A stretch of DNA of 45,255 nucleotides from an uncultured Pelagibacteraceae bacterium (GCA_902596515.1 CACJUF010000009.1:1-45255), one strand, 5' to 3'. Numbered from the stretch's first letter, positions 8,300-20,313 are shown. Numbers and translations: made by a program. Notes: generated from the letters alone by a model not told the origin.

Positions 8300-8869
8300 T
8301 TAGATTTTAATAAAATTTTTTAAAATTTTAATACCTAATTTTGTTTTAATACTTTCAGGGTGAAATTGCACTCCATGAACATCATATTTTTTATGTTGAA
8401 CACCCATAACCAAACCATCTTTACTCTCAGCCGTGATTTCAAGATGTTTTGATAGTGATTTTTTGTCAATAATTAAGCTGTGATACCGTGTTGCCTCAAA
8501 TGATTTTGGAAGATTTTTTAAAATTCCTACTTTTTTTGAGATAATTCTACTTGTTTTACCATGCATTAGTTTTTTAGCTTGGACAATTTTAGAGCCAAAT
8601 ACCTGTCCTATAATTTGATGACCAAGACAAACTCCAAGTATTGGAATCTTTTTATACAAAGATTTAACTATTTTTAAACAATTACCTGATTGATTAGGGT
8701 TGCCTGGGCCTGGTGAGATTACAATTTTATTATATTTCCTTTTTAATATTTGATTAGATGTGATCTGATCATTTCTTACTACATCCACTTTAATTTTTAA
8801 TGATGATAAGTAATGATAAAGATTAAAAGTGAAACTATCGTAATTATCTATAAGAATTAATTTTTTCAT
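8300..8869 (-). CDS. trpG: Anthranilate synthase glutaminase subunit TrpG
   Basis: 189-residue class I glutamine amidotransferase that supplies ammonia to TrpE. The triad is visible: nucleophile Cys81 in GVCLGHQ, and His170 and Glu172 in VQFHPES. The oxyanion-strand sequence ISPGPGNP is at about residues 51-58. The start codon overlaps the trpE stop by 4 nt (ATGA), which couples the two subunits. In many bacteria TrpG/PabA serves both tryptophan and folate synthesis. Whether it does so here cannot be told from this window. Confidence 0.95.
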   Translation of the reverse strand: MKKLILIDNYDSFTFNLYHYLSSLKIKVDVVRNDQITSNQILKRKYNKIVISPGPGNPNQSGNCLKIVKSLYKKIPILGVCLGHQIIGQVFGSKIVQAKKLMHGKTSRIISKKVGILKNLPKSFEATRYHSLIIDKKSLSKHLEITAESKDGLVMGVQHKKYDVHGVQFHPESIKTKLGIKILKNFIKI

Positions 8870-10326
8870 TTTAAAGCATTAATTAAAGCTTTTGCTTTAT
8901 TTACGGTTTCTTCATACTCTTTTAAAGGTTTGCTATCAGCAACAATTCCAGCGCCAGCTTGAACATAGAATTTATCTTTTTTTGCCACAGCCGTTCTTAA
9001 AGCTATGCATGTATCAAATTCACCATTTGCTGAAAAATAGCCGATACCACCCGCATAAACTTTTCTCTTAGTTGTTTCTAATTCATCAATTATTTCCATA
9101 GCTCTAATTTTTGGTGCTCCAGAAACAGTTCCTGCTGGGAAACCAGCAAGAAGTGATTTAAACTTTGAAAATTTCTGATTATATTCACCGATAACGTTTG
9201 ATACTATATGCATTACATGAGAGTATCTCTCAATAATAAAGCTCTCAGTTACTTTTACCGTATTTATCTTTGAAACTTTACCAGCATCATTTCTCCCTAA
9301 ATCTAATAACATTAAGTGCTCTGAAAGTTCCTTCTTATCATTAAGAAGATCTTTTTCATAAAAACGATCCTCCCTCAATGTTTTACCTCTTGGTCTCGTA
9401 CCAGCTATTGGTCTTACAGTAATTTTATTATCTCTTAGTCTCACTAAAATTTCTGGACTCGCACCAATAATTTGGAAGTCATTGAAATTAAAAAAAAACA
9501 TAAAAGGTGATGGGTTAGTCACTCTAAGTTTTTTATAAATATCAATCGGTTTTTTTGTTAATTTAGCTTCAAATCTTTGACTTAAAACTACCTGGAATAT
9601 ATCTCCTATTTTTATATATTTTTTGGCTGTATTGATCATTTGCAAGAATCTATTTTTAGAAGTATTAGATTTGACTTTAATATTTTTTGATTTTAATGGA
9701 GTCTTATTATCTATATTCTTAATTGATGATTGAATAAGTAATCTAAAAAGATCTGATTTTACCTCATCAAATTTTTTTTGATAATCTCTAATCTTTTCGT
9801 CTTTATAAATATTTCTGATATAAAAAATCTCTTTTTTTAAGTTATCGTGAATAATTAGTGTTCTTGGTCTCAGAAGTCTTACATCAGGTATATTTAGATC
9901 ATCCTTACAATTATTAGGGATTTTCTCTATATATCTTATAGAGTCATATGAGAAATATCCTGAAATTAAAGAGCACAGTTTTGGTAAATTTTTGGGAGTT
10001 TCAAATTTAAATTCTTCAATAATTTTCTCAATCAAGTTTTCAGGTTTATCTTTAAGCTTAATTTTCTTTTCATTTTGAATTAAATAAGAAATTTTATTTT
10101 TGAATTCCCATATCTTGTCAGGATTTTTGCCAAATATAGTGTATCTTCCTTTGATTTTTCCTTTCTCTACCGACTCAAATATAAAGCTATTTTTTTCAAT
10201 TAAAAAATTATCTATTAAATTTAAAATCTCTTCATCTTCTTGAATTTTTTTTGAAGTATATATAATTTGATTTTTATTGCTTCTATGTCGAAACTTAAAA
10301 TCTTTGAAGCTTCGATTTATGTTCAT
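8866..10326 (-). CDS. trpE: Anthranilate synthase component I TrpE
   Basis: 486 residues. It converts chorismate plus TrpG-derived ammonia to anthranilate. The chorismate-binding core is clear: IGDIFQVVLSQRFE, IIGASPEILVRL, TVRPIAGTRPRGKT, LLAGFPAGTVSGAPKIRAME and KVYAGGIGYFSANGEFDT. The N-terminal domain that carries the tryptophan feedback site in the family is present (residues ~20-150). PabB is a close relative, but the trpG-D-C neighbours decide for TrpE. The gene overlaps the stop of the upstream ppiD-like gene by 4 nt, so no attenuator can sit directly before trpE. Confidence 0.95.
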   Translation of the reverse strand: MNINRSFKDFKFRHRSNKNQIIYTSKKIQEDEEILNLIDNFLIEKNSFIFESVEKGKIKGRYTIFGKNPDKIWEFKNKISYLIQNEKKIKLKDKPENLIEKIIEEFKFETPKNLPKLCSLISGYFSYDSIRYIEKIPNNCKDDLNIPDVRLLRPRTLIIHDNLKKEIFYIRNIYKDEKIRDYQKKFDEVKSDLFRLLIQSSIKNIDNKTPLKSKNIKVKSNTSKNRFLQMINTAKKYIKIGDIFQVVLSQRFEAKLTKKPIDIYKKLRVTNPSPFMFFFNFNDFQIIGASPEILVRLRDNKITVRPIAGTRPRGKTLREDRFYEKDLLNDKKELSEHLMLLDLGRNDAGKVSKINTVKVTESFIIERYSHVMHIVSNVIGEYNQKFSKFKSLLAGFPAGTVSGAPKIRAMEIIDELETTKRKVYAGGIGYFSANGEFDTCIALRTAVAKKDKFYVQAGAGIVADSKPLKEYEETVNKAKALINALK

Positions 10327-11738
10327 TGAAAGAAATTTTTAACTCGTTCTATTGTTTTTTGATTCAAATTAACATTATATCTGCTGTTTAGATATAGATC
10401 ATATGATTTTAACATATTATTTTTTAGATTTGAATTTTGTTTATTCATATATTCATTTATCTTATCGTCATTTTCCATTATCTGATTTTGAAAGTTGTTT
10501 ATTTTAGCTAAATAAATATTGCTCATCTCATCATTTATAAGAGTAAAAGAATTTATGGGTAATGAGTAAAGAAGTTCAACAGCTTTAATATCAAATTTTT
10601 TGTTATCTTTGATAGAATTTAATAATAAATTTTCGATTTTCTTATTTCCCATCTCTAAAAAACTTTCATTGTTGAAATTTTTTTCATCAATTTTTTTTAT
10701 TAAATTCTTGTTATATTCATACTTATTTTTTTCAAACATAAGTCCCAAGATCTCTCCTCTGAGGACAGGATCATTTACGTTAGGAGAACGTTGTTCTGAC
10801 TTAATTATTTTGTAAAGAATATAATCATCTTTAAATTCAATGATATCAAATTCATTATTTCTAGCTTCAAATATCTTTTTTTCTATTTCGCTTTTATCAT
10901 AAGTAAATCTGAAATCTTTGATTTTCTTGGACTTTAAATTAAAGTTCGTAACGATGTTTTCAAAAGGAAGTTCATTCGAGATATCAATTTCTATTTGGTC
11001 AATTTTATCAAAAAAGGTCTGATTAAATTCATCTACACCAACTAAATTTTTGGGAGTTATTATGGAATAATCAAAATCAATATATTCTACTTTTAAGTCA
11101 CTCTTATTTTCATCTAGAAATTTTTTTATATCGTTATCTGTAAAACTATCTTTCTTTTTATAAAATTGATTTAAATTTATATAATCTATCTCTAATTTTC
11201 TATTTTCATCCTGATAGAGTTTTTTTACTAAAAATTTTGGAGAAACAGTTCCAGCACCCACAAAGCTGAACAAGTTTTTTTGTAATTCACGATTTTTTAA
11301 TCGTAATTCAAACTGAGGTGCAGATTGATTATTTTCAAGTAAAAATTTTTCGTATTTAAGTCTTTGAAAACGTCCTTGTTCGTCTAAAAAATTTTTATTT
11401 TTTTTAATCATTTTGAGTAGTGTTTCTTTTGAAATAATTAAATTGTATTCCTCAATTTCTAAATCTAAAATTTTTGTCGAAATTAATCCGGATAACAATT
11501 CTTCAATAATATTATTATTTAAATTTTCTCTTATTGTATCCTGAGGAATTCCAGAATTATTTAAGTAATCAATAAATTCTTCTGTAGAAATATTAGTCTC
11601 ATTTATTTTTACAATTGAATTTGTATTTCCGCTACTGAACATGCTCCCCATACCCCAAAATACAAATGGAATAATCATTATAAAAACTAATATTCCAGCG
11701 AACTTTGTTTTGGCAAAATTTCTAAATGCACCTATCAT
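10323..11738 (-). CDS. SurA N-terminal/PpiD-like membrane-anchored folding factor
   Basis: 471 residues. A single membrane helix (about residues 13-33, FAGILVFIMIIPFVFWGMG) is followed by a SurA_N-type domain (IVKINETNISTEEFIDYLN) and a long hydrophilic periplasmic part. This layout matches PpiD, which helps proteins leaving the Sec channel to fold. A canonical parvulin active-site block is not obvious in the C-terminal half, so it may act as a chaperone without prolyl isomerase activity. It leads the trp operon, as in many alphaproteobacteria, and its ATG is 71 nt from the divergent tpiA start. It is shorter than E. coli PpiD (~620 residues). Confidence 0.8.
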   Translation of the reverse strand: MIGAFRNFAKTKFAGILVFIMIIPFVFWGMGSMFSSGNTNSIVKINETNISTEEFIDYLNNSGIPQDTIRENLNNNIIEELLSGLISTKILDLEIEEYNLIISKETLLKMIKKNKNFLDEQGRFQRLKYEKFLLENNQSAPQFELRLKNRELQKNLFSFVGAGTVSPKFLVKKLYQDENRKLEIDYINLNQFYKKKDSFTDNDIKKFLDENKSDLKVEYIDFDYSIITPKNLVGVDEFNQTFFDKIDQIEIDISNELPFENIVTNFNLKSKKIKDFRFTYDKSEIEKKIFEARNNEFDIIEFKDDYILYKIIKSEQRSPNVNDPVLRGEILGLMFEKNKYEYNKNLIKKIDEKNFNNESFLEMGNKKIENLLLNSIKDNKKFDIKAVELLYSLPINSFTLINDEMSNIYLAKINNFQNQIMENDDKINEYMNKQNSNLKNNMLKSYDLYLNSRYNVNLNQKTIERVKNFFQ

Positions 11739-11746
11739 TACTATAT

Positions 11747-11788
11747 AAATTTATTGATCTATAAAAAGCAAACCTATAGATTAAATTT
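11747..11788. promoter_or_regulatory. Inverted repeat in the divergent ppiD-trp / tpiA gap
   Basis: The arms are AAATTTA-TTG-ATCTATA (11747-11763) and TATAGATTAAATTT (11775-11788). They are complementary over 14 pairs if the three bases TTG are bulged, with an 11-base centre. The element fills most of the 71-nt intergenic space between two divergent operons, so a protein operator or overlapping promoter architecture is plausible. No regulator is identified. Confidence 0.4.
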
Positions 11789-11809
11789 TAGTATAAGACA
11801 AATAAATAT

Positions 11810-12532
11810 ATGTATTTTATTGCTAATTGGAAAATGTTTGGTGGATTGAGTACATTGAATTCACTAAAAAAAGTAATCAAATTTCTAAAAATTTTTAAAA
11901 AATCAAAAAAAATTAAAATTATTTATTGCCCGCCCAATACATTAATCTGTTCAATGTCTAAAAAAGTTATAAATTCTAAAATTCAAGTTGGTGCTCAGAA
12001 TTGTCATGAAAGCCTTACTTATGGCGCTTCAACTGGTTCCATAAATCCTACGATGCTAAAAAATGTTGGGGCCAAATATGTTATTTTAGGTCATTCAGAA
12101 AATCGCAACTCTGGTGAAACGGATAAATTAATTAATGACAAAATTAAAGCAGCAACTCAAGCAGGTTTAAAGGTCATTTTTTGCATAGGTGAAACCTTAG
12201 GTCAAAAACGAAAAAAAATTACTAAAAAAATTTTATCTAAACAGATTATTGTAGGTTTACAAAAAATTAAGAAAAGAAAAGATGTTATAATTGCTTATGA
12301 ACCTGTGTGGTCAATTGGGACAGGTCTAATTCCTAAAGCAGATGACTTATTTAACACTATTAATTTTATAAAAAAAAAAGTTAGAAATATCAAAGTTTTA
12401 TATGGAGGTTCGGTCAATCCAAAAAATATAAATAAATTAAAGTTAATAAAAAATATTGATGGGTTTCTAATTGGAGGTGCCTCTCAAGATCCCAAAAAAT
12501 TCATTGATATAATCAAAAAAACGTATAATTAA
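11810..12532 (+). CDS. tpiA: Triosephosphate isomerase
   Basis: 240-residue TIM barrel interconverting dihydroxyacetone phosphate and glyceraldehyde 3-phosphate. Catalytic residues are in place: Asn6 and Lys8 in FIANWKMFGG, the catalytic His in VILGHSENR, and the catalytic Glu in AYEPVWSIGTG, which also starts the flexible lid. GGSVNPKN and FLIGGAS form the C-terminal phosphate site. It is slightly short for the family (~250). It is first in the + strand run tpiA-secG-pyrG-kdsA-eno and is divergent from the ppiD-trp operon. Confidence 0.97.
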   Translation: MYFIANWKMFGGLSTLNSLKKVIKFLKIFKKSKKIKIIYCPPNTLICSMSKKVINSKIQVGAQNCHESLTYGASTGSINPTMLKNVGAKYVILGHSENRNSGETDKLINDKIKAATQAGLKVIFCIGETLGQKRKKITKKILSKQIIVGLQKIKKRKDVIIAYEPVWSIGTGLIPKADDLFNTINFIKKKVRNIKVLYGGSVNPKNINKLKLIKNIDGFLIGGASQDPKKFIDIIKKTYN

Positions 12533-12537
12533 TCTGC

Positions 12538-12831
12538 ATGGAAAATATATTGTTAGTACTGAATATCATTCTTGCATTAATTTTAGTTTTATTAGTTTTA
12601 ATGCAAAAATCTGAGGGGGGAGCACTTGGAATTGGAGTTTCCCAGGAAAATATGATGTTTTCAAAGACTGCAGGAAATTTTATGACAAAAGCAACTGGTG
12701 TTGTTGCAACTTTGTTTATCATTTGTAGTTTAGCTCTAACGATAGTATCTAGGGGTGATTTGACACCATCTAGCTCAGTTTTAGATCAAGTCGAAGAGGA
12801 CACACCCTCAATTCCAGAAAATAATAATTAA
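12538..12831 (+). CDS. secG: Sec translocon subunit SecG
   Basis: 97 residues. SecG assists the SecYE channel in protein export at the inner membrane. There are two hydrophobic helices (about residues 4-20 and 52-72) joined by the family signature VLLVLMQKSEGGALGIG, with the conserved glycine-rich turn and a FMTKATG segment leading into helix two. The acidic, Ser/Pro-rich tail is typical. It starts 5 nt after tpiA and precedes pyrG, an arrangement common in alphaproteobacteria. Confidence 0.93.
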   Translation: MENILLVLNIILALILVLLVLMQKSEGGALGIGVSQENMMFSKTAGNFMTKATGVVATLFIICSLALTIVSRGDLTPSSSVLDQVEEDTPSIPENNN

Positions 12832-12862
12832 TACTTTTAATTTACTTTTTTATTAGCTATAA

Positions 12863-15308
<2,446 letters not shown>

Positions 15309-15312
<4 letters not shown>

Positions 15313-16565
15313 GTAAAATTACAAAAGTAAAAGCCCGACAAGTTTTTGATAGTAGAGGTAATCCAACAATCGAAGCTGAAGTTTTTACAAAAAATAAAAG
15401 TGCAATAGCAATTTGTCCCTCAGGAGCATCAACAGGAACTTATGAAGCTTACGAAAAAAGAGATAAAAATAATAAAAGATATTTAGGAAAAAGTGTTCTT
15501 AATGCCATTAGTTTAGTTAATTCTAAGGTTTCAAAAAAACTTAAAGGACAAAATATTCATAATCAAGAAAGGATTGATGCTCTAATGATTAATCTAGATG
15601 GCACAAGACAAAAAACAAAACTAGGGGCAAATTCTATATTACCTGTGTCTATGGCCGTAAAAAAACTTTCAGCAAAAATTAGAAAAAAGCCATTATATAA
15701 AACTTTTTTAATTAAAGATAATTTTAGATTACCTTTTCCACTTATGAATATAATTAATGGTGGAGCACATGCTAATAATGGTTTGAGAATTCAAGAATTT
15801 ATGATCAGGCCAGACCGCGCAAAAAATTTCACTGATGCGATGAGGATTTGTTTTTTAGTGATTAAAAATTTAAGTAAAATTATAAAGAACAAAGGACTTT
15901 CAACATCTGTTGGAGATGAAGGTGGATTTGCACCAATGATTAGCAATAATAATCAGGCTTTAGATTTAATTGTTTCAGCTATTAGAAAGTCAGGATTTGT
16001 TAACGGTAAAGATGTTTCAATTTGTTTAGATGTAGCTGCAAATGAATTATATAAAAGAAATAAATATTCTATTCATTCAAAAAGCTATATTTCTGTAGAA
16101 AGATCTATTCAAGAATATGAAAAAATAATTAATAAATATAAGATTAAATCGATAGAAGATCCATTTGCAGAAAATGATTGGATATCATGGAATAAATTAA
16201 TGAAATCACTTAAAAAAGTTCAGATTGTAGGTGACGATCTTTATGTTACTAATCTTGAGCGACTCAAAAAGGGTTTTTTAAATTTATCATCTAACGCAAT
16301 TTTAGTTAAATTAAATCAAATCGGCACAGTTTCAGAAACCTTAGATGTAATTCGATTTGCTCAAACTATTGGATTTCAAACAATCATTTCTCATAGATCT
16401 GGAGATAGTGAGGATACATTTATTGCAGATCTTGCAGTGGGTACTAATTCTAATCAAATAAAAACCGGATCTTTAGCAAGATCAGAAAGAGTTGCTAAAT
16501 ATAATCAATTATTACGAATAGAAGAAGAACTTGGAAAAAAAGCTAGAATGAATAAGATTCATTAA
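15309..16565 (+). CDS. eno: Enolase
   Basis: 418 residues. It interconverts 2-phosphoglycerate and phosphoenolpyruvate. The start is GTG at 15309, overlapping the kdsA TGA (GTGA), and gives the expected N terminus [21 protein letters not shown]. The active-site blocks are [24 protein letters not shown] (catalytic Glu region), [31 protein letters not shown] and [14 protein letters not shown] (catalytic Lys), then [19 protein letters not shown]. The family loop containing SGAST is intact. The last base of its TAA is the first base of the ftsB ATG. Confidence 0.97.
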
Positions 16566-16873
16566 TGCTCCAAAAATTAAAAAAAAATTATTTTCTACTT
16601 ATATCAGTTTTTTTAATTATATATTTTTTCTTTAATCTAATGTCGGGTGAAAGAGGTTTAATTTCATATTATGAAAAAAAACAAATTTTAAACGATTTAA
16701 AGATTAAGGAATCATCATTAAAAAATCAAATAAATGACTTGGATTTTAAGAATTCATTATTAAGTGACAATCTAGATCTTGATTATATTGAAACTTTAAT
16801 TAGAGAAAGATTCTTATTTGGTAAAAAAAATGAAAAAATTTATATTATAAAAAAAAATGACACAAAAAATTAA
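16565..16873 (+). CDS. ftsB: FtsB/DivIC-type septum formation initiator
   Basis: 102 residues. There is a short cytoplasmic start, one membrane helix (about residues 9-25), then a periplasmic coiled coil (about 38-68, [20 protein letters not shown]) and the family end [21 protein letters not shown]. FtsB bridges FtsQ and FtsL in the divisome. It lies after eno, as in many proteobacteria. Its 3' end overlaps lipA by 17 nt. In many alphaproteobacteria, pdhA-pdhB-pdhC follow at this point, but none of them is here. Confidence 0.88.
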   Translation: MLQKLKKNYFLLISVFLIIYFFFNLMSGERGLISYYEKKQILNDLKIKESSLKNQINDLDFKNSLLSDNLDLDYIETLIRERFLFGKKNEKIYIIKKNDTKN

Positions 16874-17789
16874 ACCAAGACACCCTGAAAAAGTAAAAAA
16901 CCCGATTAATCCAATTAAGAAAAAGCCTGATTGGATTAGGTCTAAACTTAATAATAGTAAGGAATTTTTTTTAACAAAAACAATTGTAAATAAAAATAAT
17001 CTTGTAACAGTTTGTCAGGAAGCGAATTGCCCAAATATAACTGAGTGTTGGAGTAAAAGACATGCAACTTTTATGATCATGGGTGATACATGTACAAGAG
17101 CGTGTGCTTTTTGTGATGTAAAAACTGGCAAACCAGAAAAATTAGACAAGCTAGAACCTATCAAAATATCTCAAGCTGTCAAAAAATTAGATTTAAAACA
17201 TGTTGTAATTACATCAGTTGATAGAGATGATTTAGACGATGGTGGTTCAAATCATTTTTATGAGGTTATAAACCAAACAAGAAAAAACAATCCAAATACA
17301 ACTATCGAAGTTTTAACGCCCGATTTTTTAAGAAAAGGTGATGCTTATAAGAGAGTATTAGAGGCTAATCCTGACGTTTTTAATCACAATATTGAAACTG
17401 TACCTAGTCTTTATTTAAAAGTTAGACCAGGCTCAAGATATTTTGCATCTCTCGAACTTTTAAAAAATGCGAAAAAAAAGAACAATAGGGTTTTTACTAA
17501 ATCTGGAATAATGGTTGGTTTAGGTGAAACAAGAGATGAAATTCTACAAGTAATGGATGATTTAAAATCTGCTGATGTAGATTTTTTAACAATTGGACAA
17601 TACTTGCAACCATCTGTAAAACATTTTCCATTAGATAGATATTATAAACCTGAGGAGTTTAAAGAATTGGGTGATATTGCAAAAGCAAAAGGTTTTTTAT
17701 TAGTTTCCTCATCTCCTTTAACAAGATCTTCATATCATGCAGATGAAGACTTCGCTAAACTTCAACAAAATAGATTAAAAAATCATTAA
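16857..17789 (+). CDS. lipA: Lipoyl synthase LipA
   Basis: 310-residue radical SAM enzyme that inserts two sulfurs into octanoyl groups on lipoyl domains. Both clusters are coordinated: the auxiliary cluster cysteines are 53, 58 and 64 ([12 protein letters not shown]), and the radical SAM cysteines are 79, 83 and 86 (CTRACAFC). The C-terminal RSSYHADE carries the conserved serine motif. Start ATG 16857 overlaps ftsB by 17 nt and gives [16 protein letters not shown], consistent with the basic N terminus of LipA. The next gene's ATG shares a base with its stop. Confidence 0.97.
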   Translation: MTQKIKPRHPEKVKNPINPIKKKPDWIRSKLNNSKEFFLTKTIVNKNNLVTVCQEANCPNITECWSKRHATFMIMGDTCTRACAFCDVKTGKPEKLDKLEPIKISQAVKKLDLKHVVITSVDRDDLDDGGSNHFYEVINQTRKNNPNTTIEVLTPDFLRKGDAYKRVLEANPDVFNHNIETVPSLYLKVRPGSRYFASLELLKNAKKKNNRVFTKSGIMVGLGETRDEILQVMDDLKSADVDFLTIGQYLQPSVKHFPLDRYYKPEEFKELGDIAKAKGFLLVSSSPLTRSSYHADEDFAKLQQNRLKNH

Positions 17790-18247
17790 TGCCAAAAGCT
17801 TCAGTTAAGCGATTAATTGAATGTAAAAAAAAAGATTTAATTGATTTAGTTTTGGATATTGAAAAATATCCAGAATTTGTTCCATTCTGTTTTGGTGCAA
17901 AAATATATGAAAATAAAAATGAAGGTGATTTAACAAAAATAATTGCAGACTTAACAATAGGAAAAGGACCGTTTAAAGACACTTATAAAAGTGATGTAGT
18001 TTTTGATAGAAAGAAAGACTCAATTTTTGTTAAGAATATAGAAGGACCTTTAAATCATTTATCCAATAATTGGATTTTTATTGATAAAGAGAATGGAATT
18101 ACTGAAGTAACTTTTGATATTGATTTTGAAATCAAAAATAAATTTTTAAATTCATTAATGATTGTATCTTTTCAATTTGGATTAGAGAAAATAGCTGATG
18201 CATTTCAAAACAGGGCTGAGCAGTTATTTAGTAGCTCTAAGAAGTAG
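17789..18247 (+). CDS. COQ10/RatA-type START-domain protein
   Basis: 152 residues of the polyketide cyclase/START-like family that includes mitochondrial Coq10 (ubiquinone binding) and RatA. Family features are VLDIEKYPEFVPFC near residues 22-35, the GPFKDTY segment, and FQNRAEQLF at the end of the long C-terminal helix. In alphaproteobacteria this gene typically follows lipA and is thought to help ubiquinone function. That role is transferred from the family, not shown here. It overlaps lipA by one base (TAATG) and overlaps the opposite-strand CinA-domain gene by 24 nt at its 3' end. Confidence 0.85.
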   Translation: MPKASVKRLIECKKKDLIDLVLDIEKYPEFVPFCFGAKIYENKNEGDLTKIIADLTIGKGPFKDTYKSDVVFDRKKDSIFVKNIEGPLNHLSNNWIFIDKENGITEVTFDIDFEIKNKFLNSLMIVSFQFGLEKIADAFQNRAEQLFSSSKK

Positions 18248-18685
18248 ATTTAGGGCTTTTTTTACAGTAGCTTTTTGTATTGAGGATCTTTTTTTACTTT
18301 TGAATAAAAATTTATTTATCTCGATTTTAGCTCCTTTTTTAACCCCAATATAAACTAAGCCAACCGGTTTTTTTTTGGTGCCACCTCTTGGTCCCGCAAT
18401 ACCGGTAATCGAAACATTAATATTGGCTTTTGAAATTTTAGATAAATTATTAACCATTGCATAGCAACATTCATAGCTCACAGCACCATATTTTTTGATA
18501 ATTTTTTTATTTACTTTTAAAATCTTTATTTTTGCCTGATTAGAGTAGGTGATCAAGCCTAGATTGAATATTTTTGATGCACCACTGATTGAAGTGATAG
18601 CAGAGGCTAATAATCCTCCTGTGCAAGATTCAGCAACTGATATTTTAATTTTTTTTCTAATTAATAGCCTAATTAATAATTTCAT
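18224..18685 (-). CDS. cinA: CinA C-terminal domain protein (nicotinamide-nucleotide amidase, PncC-like)
   Basis: 153 residues from the start chosen. It consists only of the CinA C-terminal domain, whose characterised members deamidate nicotinamide mononucleotide in NAD salvage. Signatures are ISVAESCTGGLLASAIT (about residues 15-31), GLITYSNQAKIKILKV and ITGIAGPRGGTKKKPVGLVY, which hold the Ser/Tyr/Lys-type active site. The N-terminal MoCF domain of full-length CinA is absent. I chose ATG 18685 because it forms a TAATG junction with the pgpA stop. An upstream in-frame ATG at 18718 would extend 33 nt into pgpA. Confidence 0.88.
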   Translation of the reverse strand: MKLLIRLLIRKKIKISVAESCTGGLLASAITSISGASKIFNLGLITYSNQAKIKILKVNKKIIKKYGAVSYECCYAMVNNLSKISKANINVSITGIAGPRGGTKKKPVGLVYIGVKKGAKIEINKFLFKSKKRSSIQKATVKKALNLLLRATK

Positions 18686-19188
18686 TACACAAAATAACTG
18701 CTTAAAACCATAAAACAAATTAAAGATAAAACAACATAAATTCCTGCAATTACATCATCCATAATTACACCAAAACTATTCTTAAAGTTTTTGTCAAAAA
18801 AATTTACGGGAAATGGTTTCGCAATATCAAAAAATCTGAATAAGACAAAACAAATACCGTAAAAAATTAACGCTTCATTTGGTGATTTTTCTGTGCCATG
18901 TGAAATTTCATAAAGATAAATCGGTATTGATTGACCAATAAATTCATCGATAATTACTTCTTTGGGATCTTTATTTTCATTATCTTTAATATGATGCGCT
19001 ACAGCAGAAAAAGATAAAACGAAAATGACTATTAATAGTATTAATATTAAGTTTGAAGACAAATTAAATATGTGAAAAAAAAGGTAAAGAATAATTACTG
19101 TAGCTAATGATCCAAAAGTGCCTGGAATTTTTGGAACTTTACCTAAACCCAACATTGTTACAAACAAAGTATTAATAGTCTTAATCAT
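18685..19188 (-). CDS. pgpA: Phosphatidylglycerophosphatase A PgpA
   Basis: 167-residue membrane protein that removes the phosphate from phosphatidylglycerol phosphate. It has the family pattern LGLGKVPKIPGTFGSLAT at the N terminus (about residues 14-31), two central hydrophobic helices, then the acidic motif DEFIGQSIPIY and a C-terminal FGVIMDDVIAGIY with paired aspartates. It overlaps ispDF by 8 nt and the CinA-domain gene by 1 nt. It makes the bulk phospholipid phosphatidylglycerol, which the phosphate-stress genes in the last part of the window may later break down. Confidence 0.92.
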   Translation of the reverse strand: MIKTINTLFVTMLGLGKVPKIPGTFGSLATVIILYLFFHIFNLSSNLILILLIVIFVLSFSAVAHHIKDNENKDPKEVIIDEFIGQSIPIYLYEISHGTEKSPNEALIFYGICFVLFRFFDIAKPFPVNFFDKNFKNSFGVIMDDVIAGIYVVLSLICFMVLSSYFV

Positions 19189-20287
19189 ATTTTGTTATTG
19201 AAATTATAACTTCACATGCAATGGCTTTTTCTTTTCCAATCAAACCAAGTTTTTCAACTGTTTTACCTTTTAAATTTATAAGATCTTTTTTCAACATCAT
19301 TAGTTTAGAGACAGATTCGATTATTCGATCTCTGTATTTTGATACTTTTGGTTGTTCACAAATCAAATTTATATCTAAATTATTTATTAAAAAATTTGAC
19401 TTATAAAGACTTTCAACCACTGGTTTCAATATTTTGGGAGACCTAATATTTTTATATTTTTTTGTGTTTGGAAAAAAAGAACCAATATCTTTATTTCTCA
19501 TTGCACCTAAGATCGAGTCTATAATTGAATGCAAAATTACGTCTCCATCTGAATGTCCTTTCAATCCTGAGTGAAACGGTATTTCAGTACCACCTAAATA
19601 AAGCTTTTTATTTCTAATTAATCTGTGAATATCAAAACCAATTCCAAAAAAAGTTTTAGCTAAATTTATATCACTTTTAAAAGTGATTTTATTATTAGTA
19701 TTTTCTCCTTTTATAAATTTTATTTTTCGATTTTTATTGACGAATAAAGTTGCTTCATCCGTAATTTTAATTTTTTCATTAATTGCAAGTTCGTATAATT
19801 TTTTAAACTTAAACGCTTGTGGTGTTTGAGTAAGATATGTGTTTTCTCTATTGAGATTGTATAATTCATTTTTGACTCTATATTTTATTGTATCTTTAGA
19901 GTTAATATATGGAATTACAGCTATATTTTTTTTTAAATGCTTCAATAAATCCCTCAATAATTTAATTGTAAAATCAGGTCTGGCAGCGTCATGTATCAGA
20001 ACATTATTAGGTTTGTATTTTTTTAAATATTTTAAAGCTTTTAAAGAAGAGTCAGATCTTTCTTTGCCCCCCGTTATTACTTTGACTGAATGGTGGATCT
20101 TCTTTTTTTTGAAATGTTTAATATTATTAGTGACAACTAAAATTTTTTTAAAAAGCTTCGAATTGACTGATTTTTCAATAGAGTGATCAATAATTTCTTT
20201 ATTCTTATAATTATAGAATTGCTTAGGTATTTTTTTATGAAATCTCTTACTTTTTCCGGCAGCTAATATTACAAAATAGTTGTTCAT
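19181..20287 (-). CDS. ispDF: Bifunctional IspD/IspF of the MEP isoprenoid pathway
   Basis: 368 residues with two enzymes fused, as is usual in alphaproteobacteria. The N-terminal IspD (about 1-210) is a cytidylyltransferase making CDP-methylerythritol, with VILAAGKSKRFHKKIPKQF, VLIHDAARPD and TDEATLF. The C-terminal IspF (about 211-368) makes methylerythritol cyclodiphosphate, with zinc ligands in GFDIHRL and GHSDGDVILHSIIDSILGA and the GSFFPNT loop. IspE, which acts between them, is elsewhere. The ATG lies 26 nt from the divergent ntrY start. It heads the - strand trio ispDF-pgpA-cinA. Confidence 0.96.
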   Translation of the reverse strand: MNNYFVILAAGKSKRFHKKIPKQFYNYKNKEIIDHSIEKSVNSKLFKKILVVTNNIKHFKKKKIHHSVKVITGGKERSDSSLKALKYLKKYKPNNVLIHDAARPDFTIKLLRDLLKHLKKNIAVIPYINSKDTIKYRVKNELYNLNRENTYLTQTPQAFKFKKLYELAINEKIKITDEATLFVNKNRKIKFIKGENTNNKITFKSDINLAKTFFGIGFDIHRLIRNKKLYLGGTEIPFHSGLKGHSDGDVILHSIIDSILGAMRNKDIGSFFPNTKKYKNIRSPKILKPVVESLYKSNFLINNLDINLICEQPKVSKYRDRIIESVSKLMMLKKDLINLKGKTVEKLGLIGKEKAIACEVIISITKYD

Positions 20288-20313
20288 TCCTTTAAATACT
20301 ATAATTTTTAAAT

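Noticed and set aside
18686..18718. Upstream extension of the CinA-domain gene to an ATG at 18718
   Set aside because: It runs into pgpA coding sequence, while ATG 18685 forms a TAATG junction and starts just before the conserved domain.
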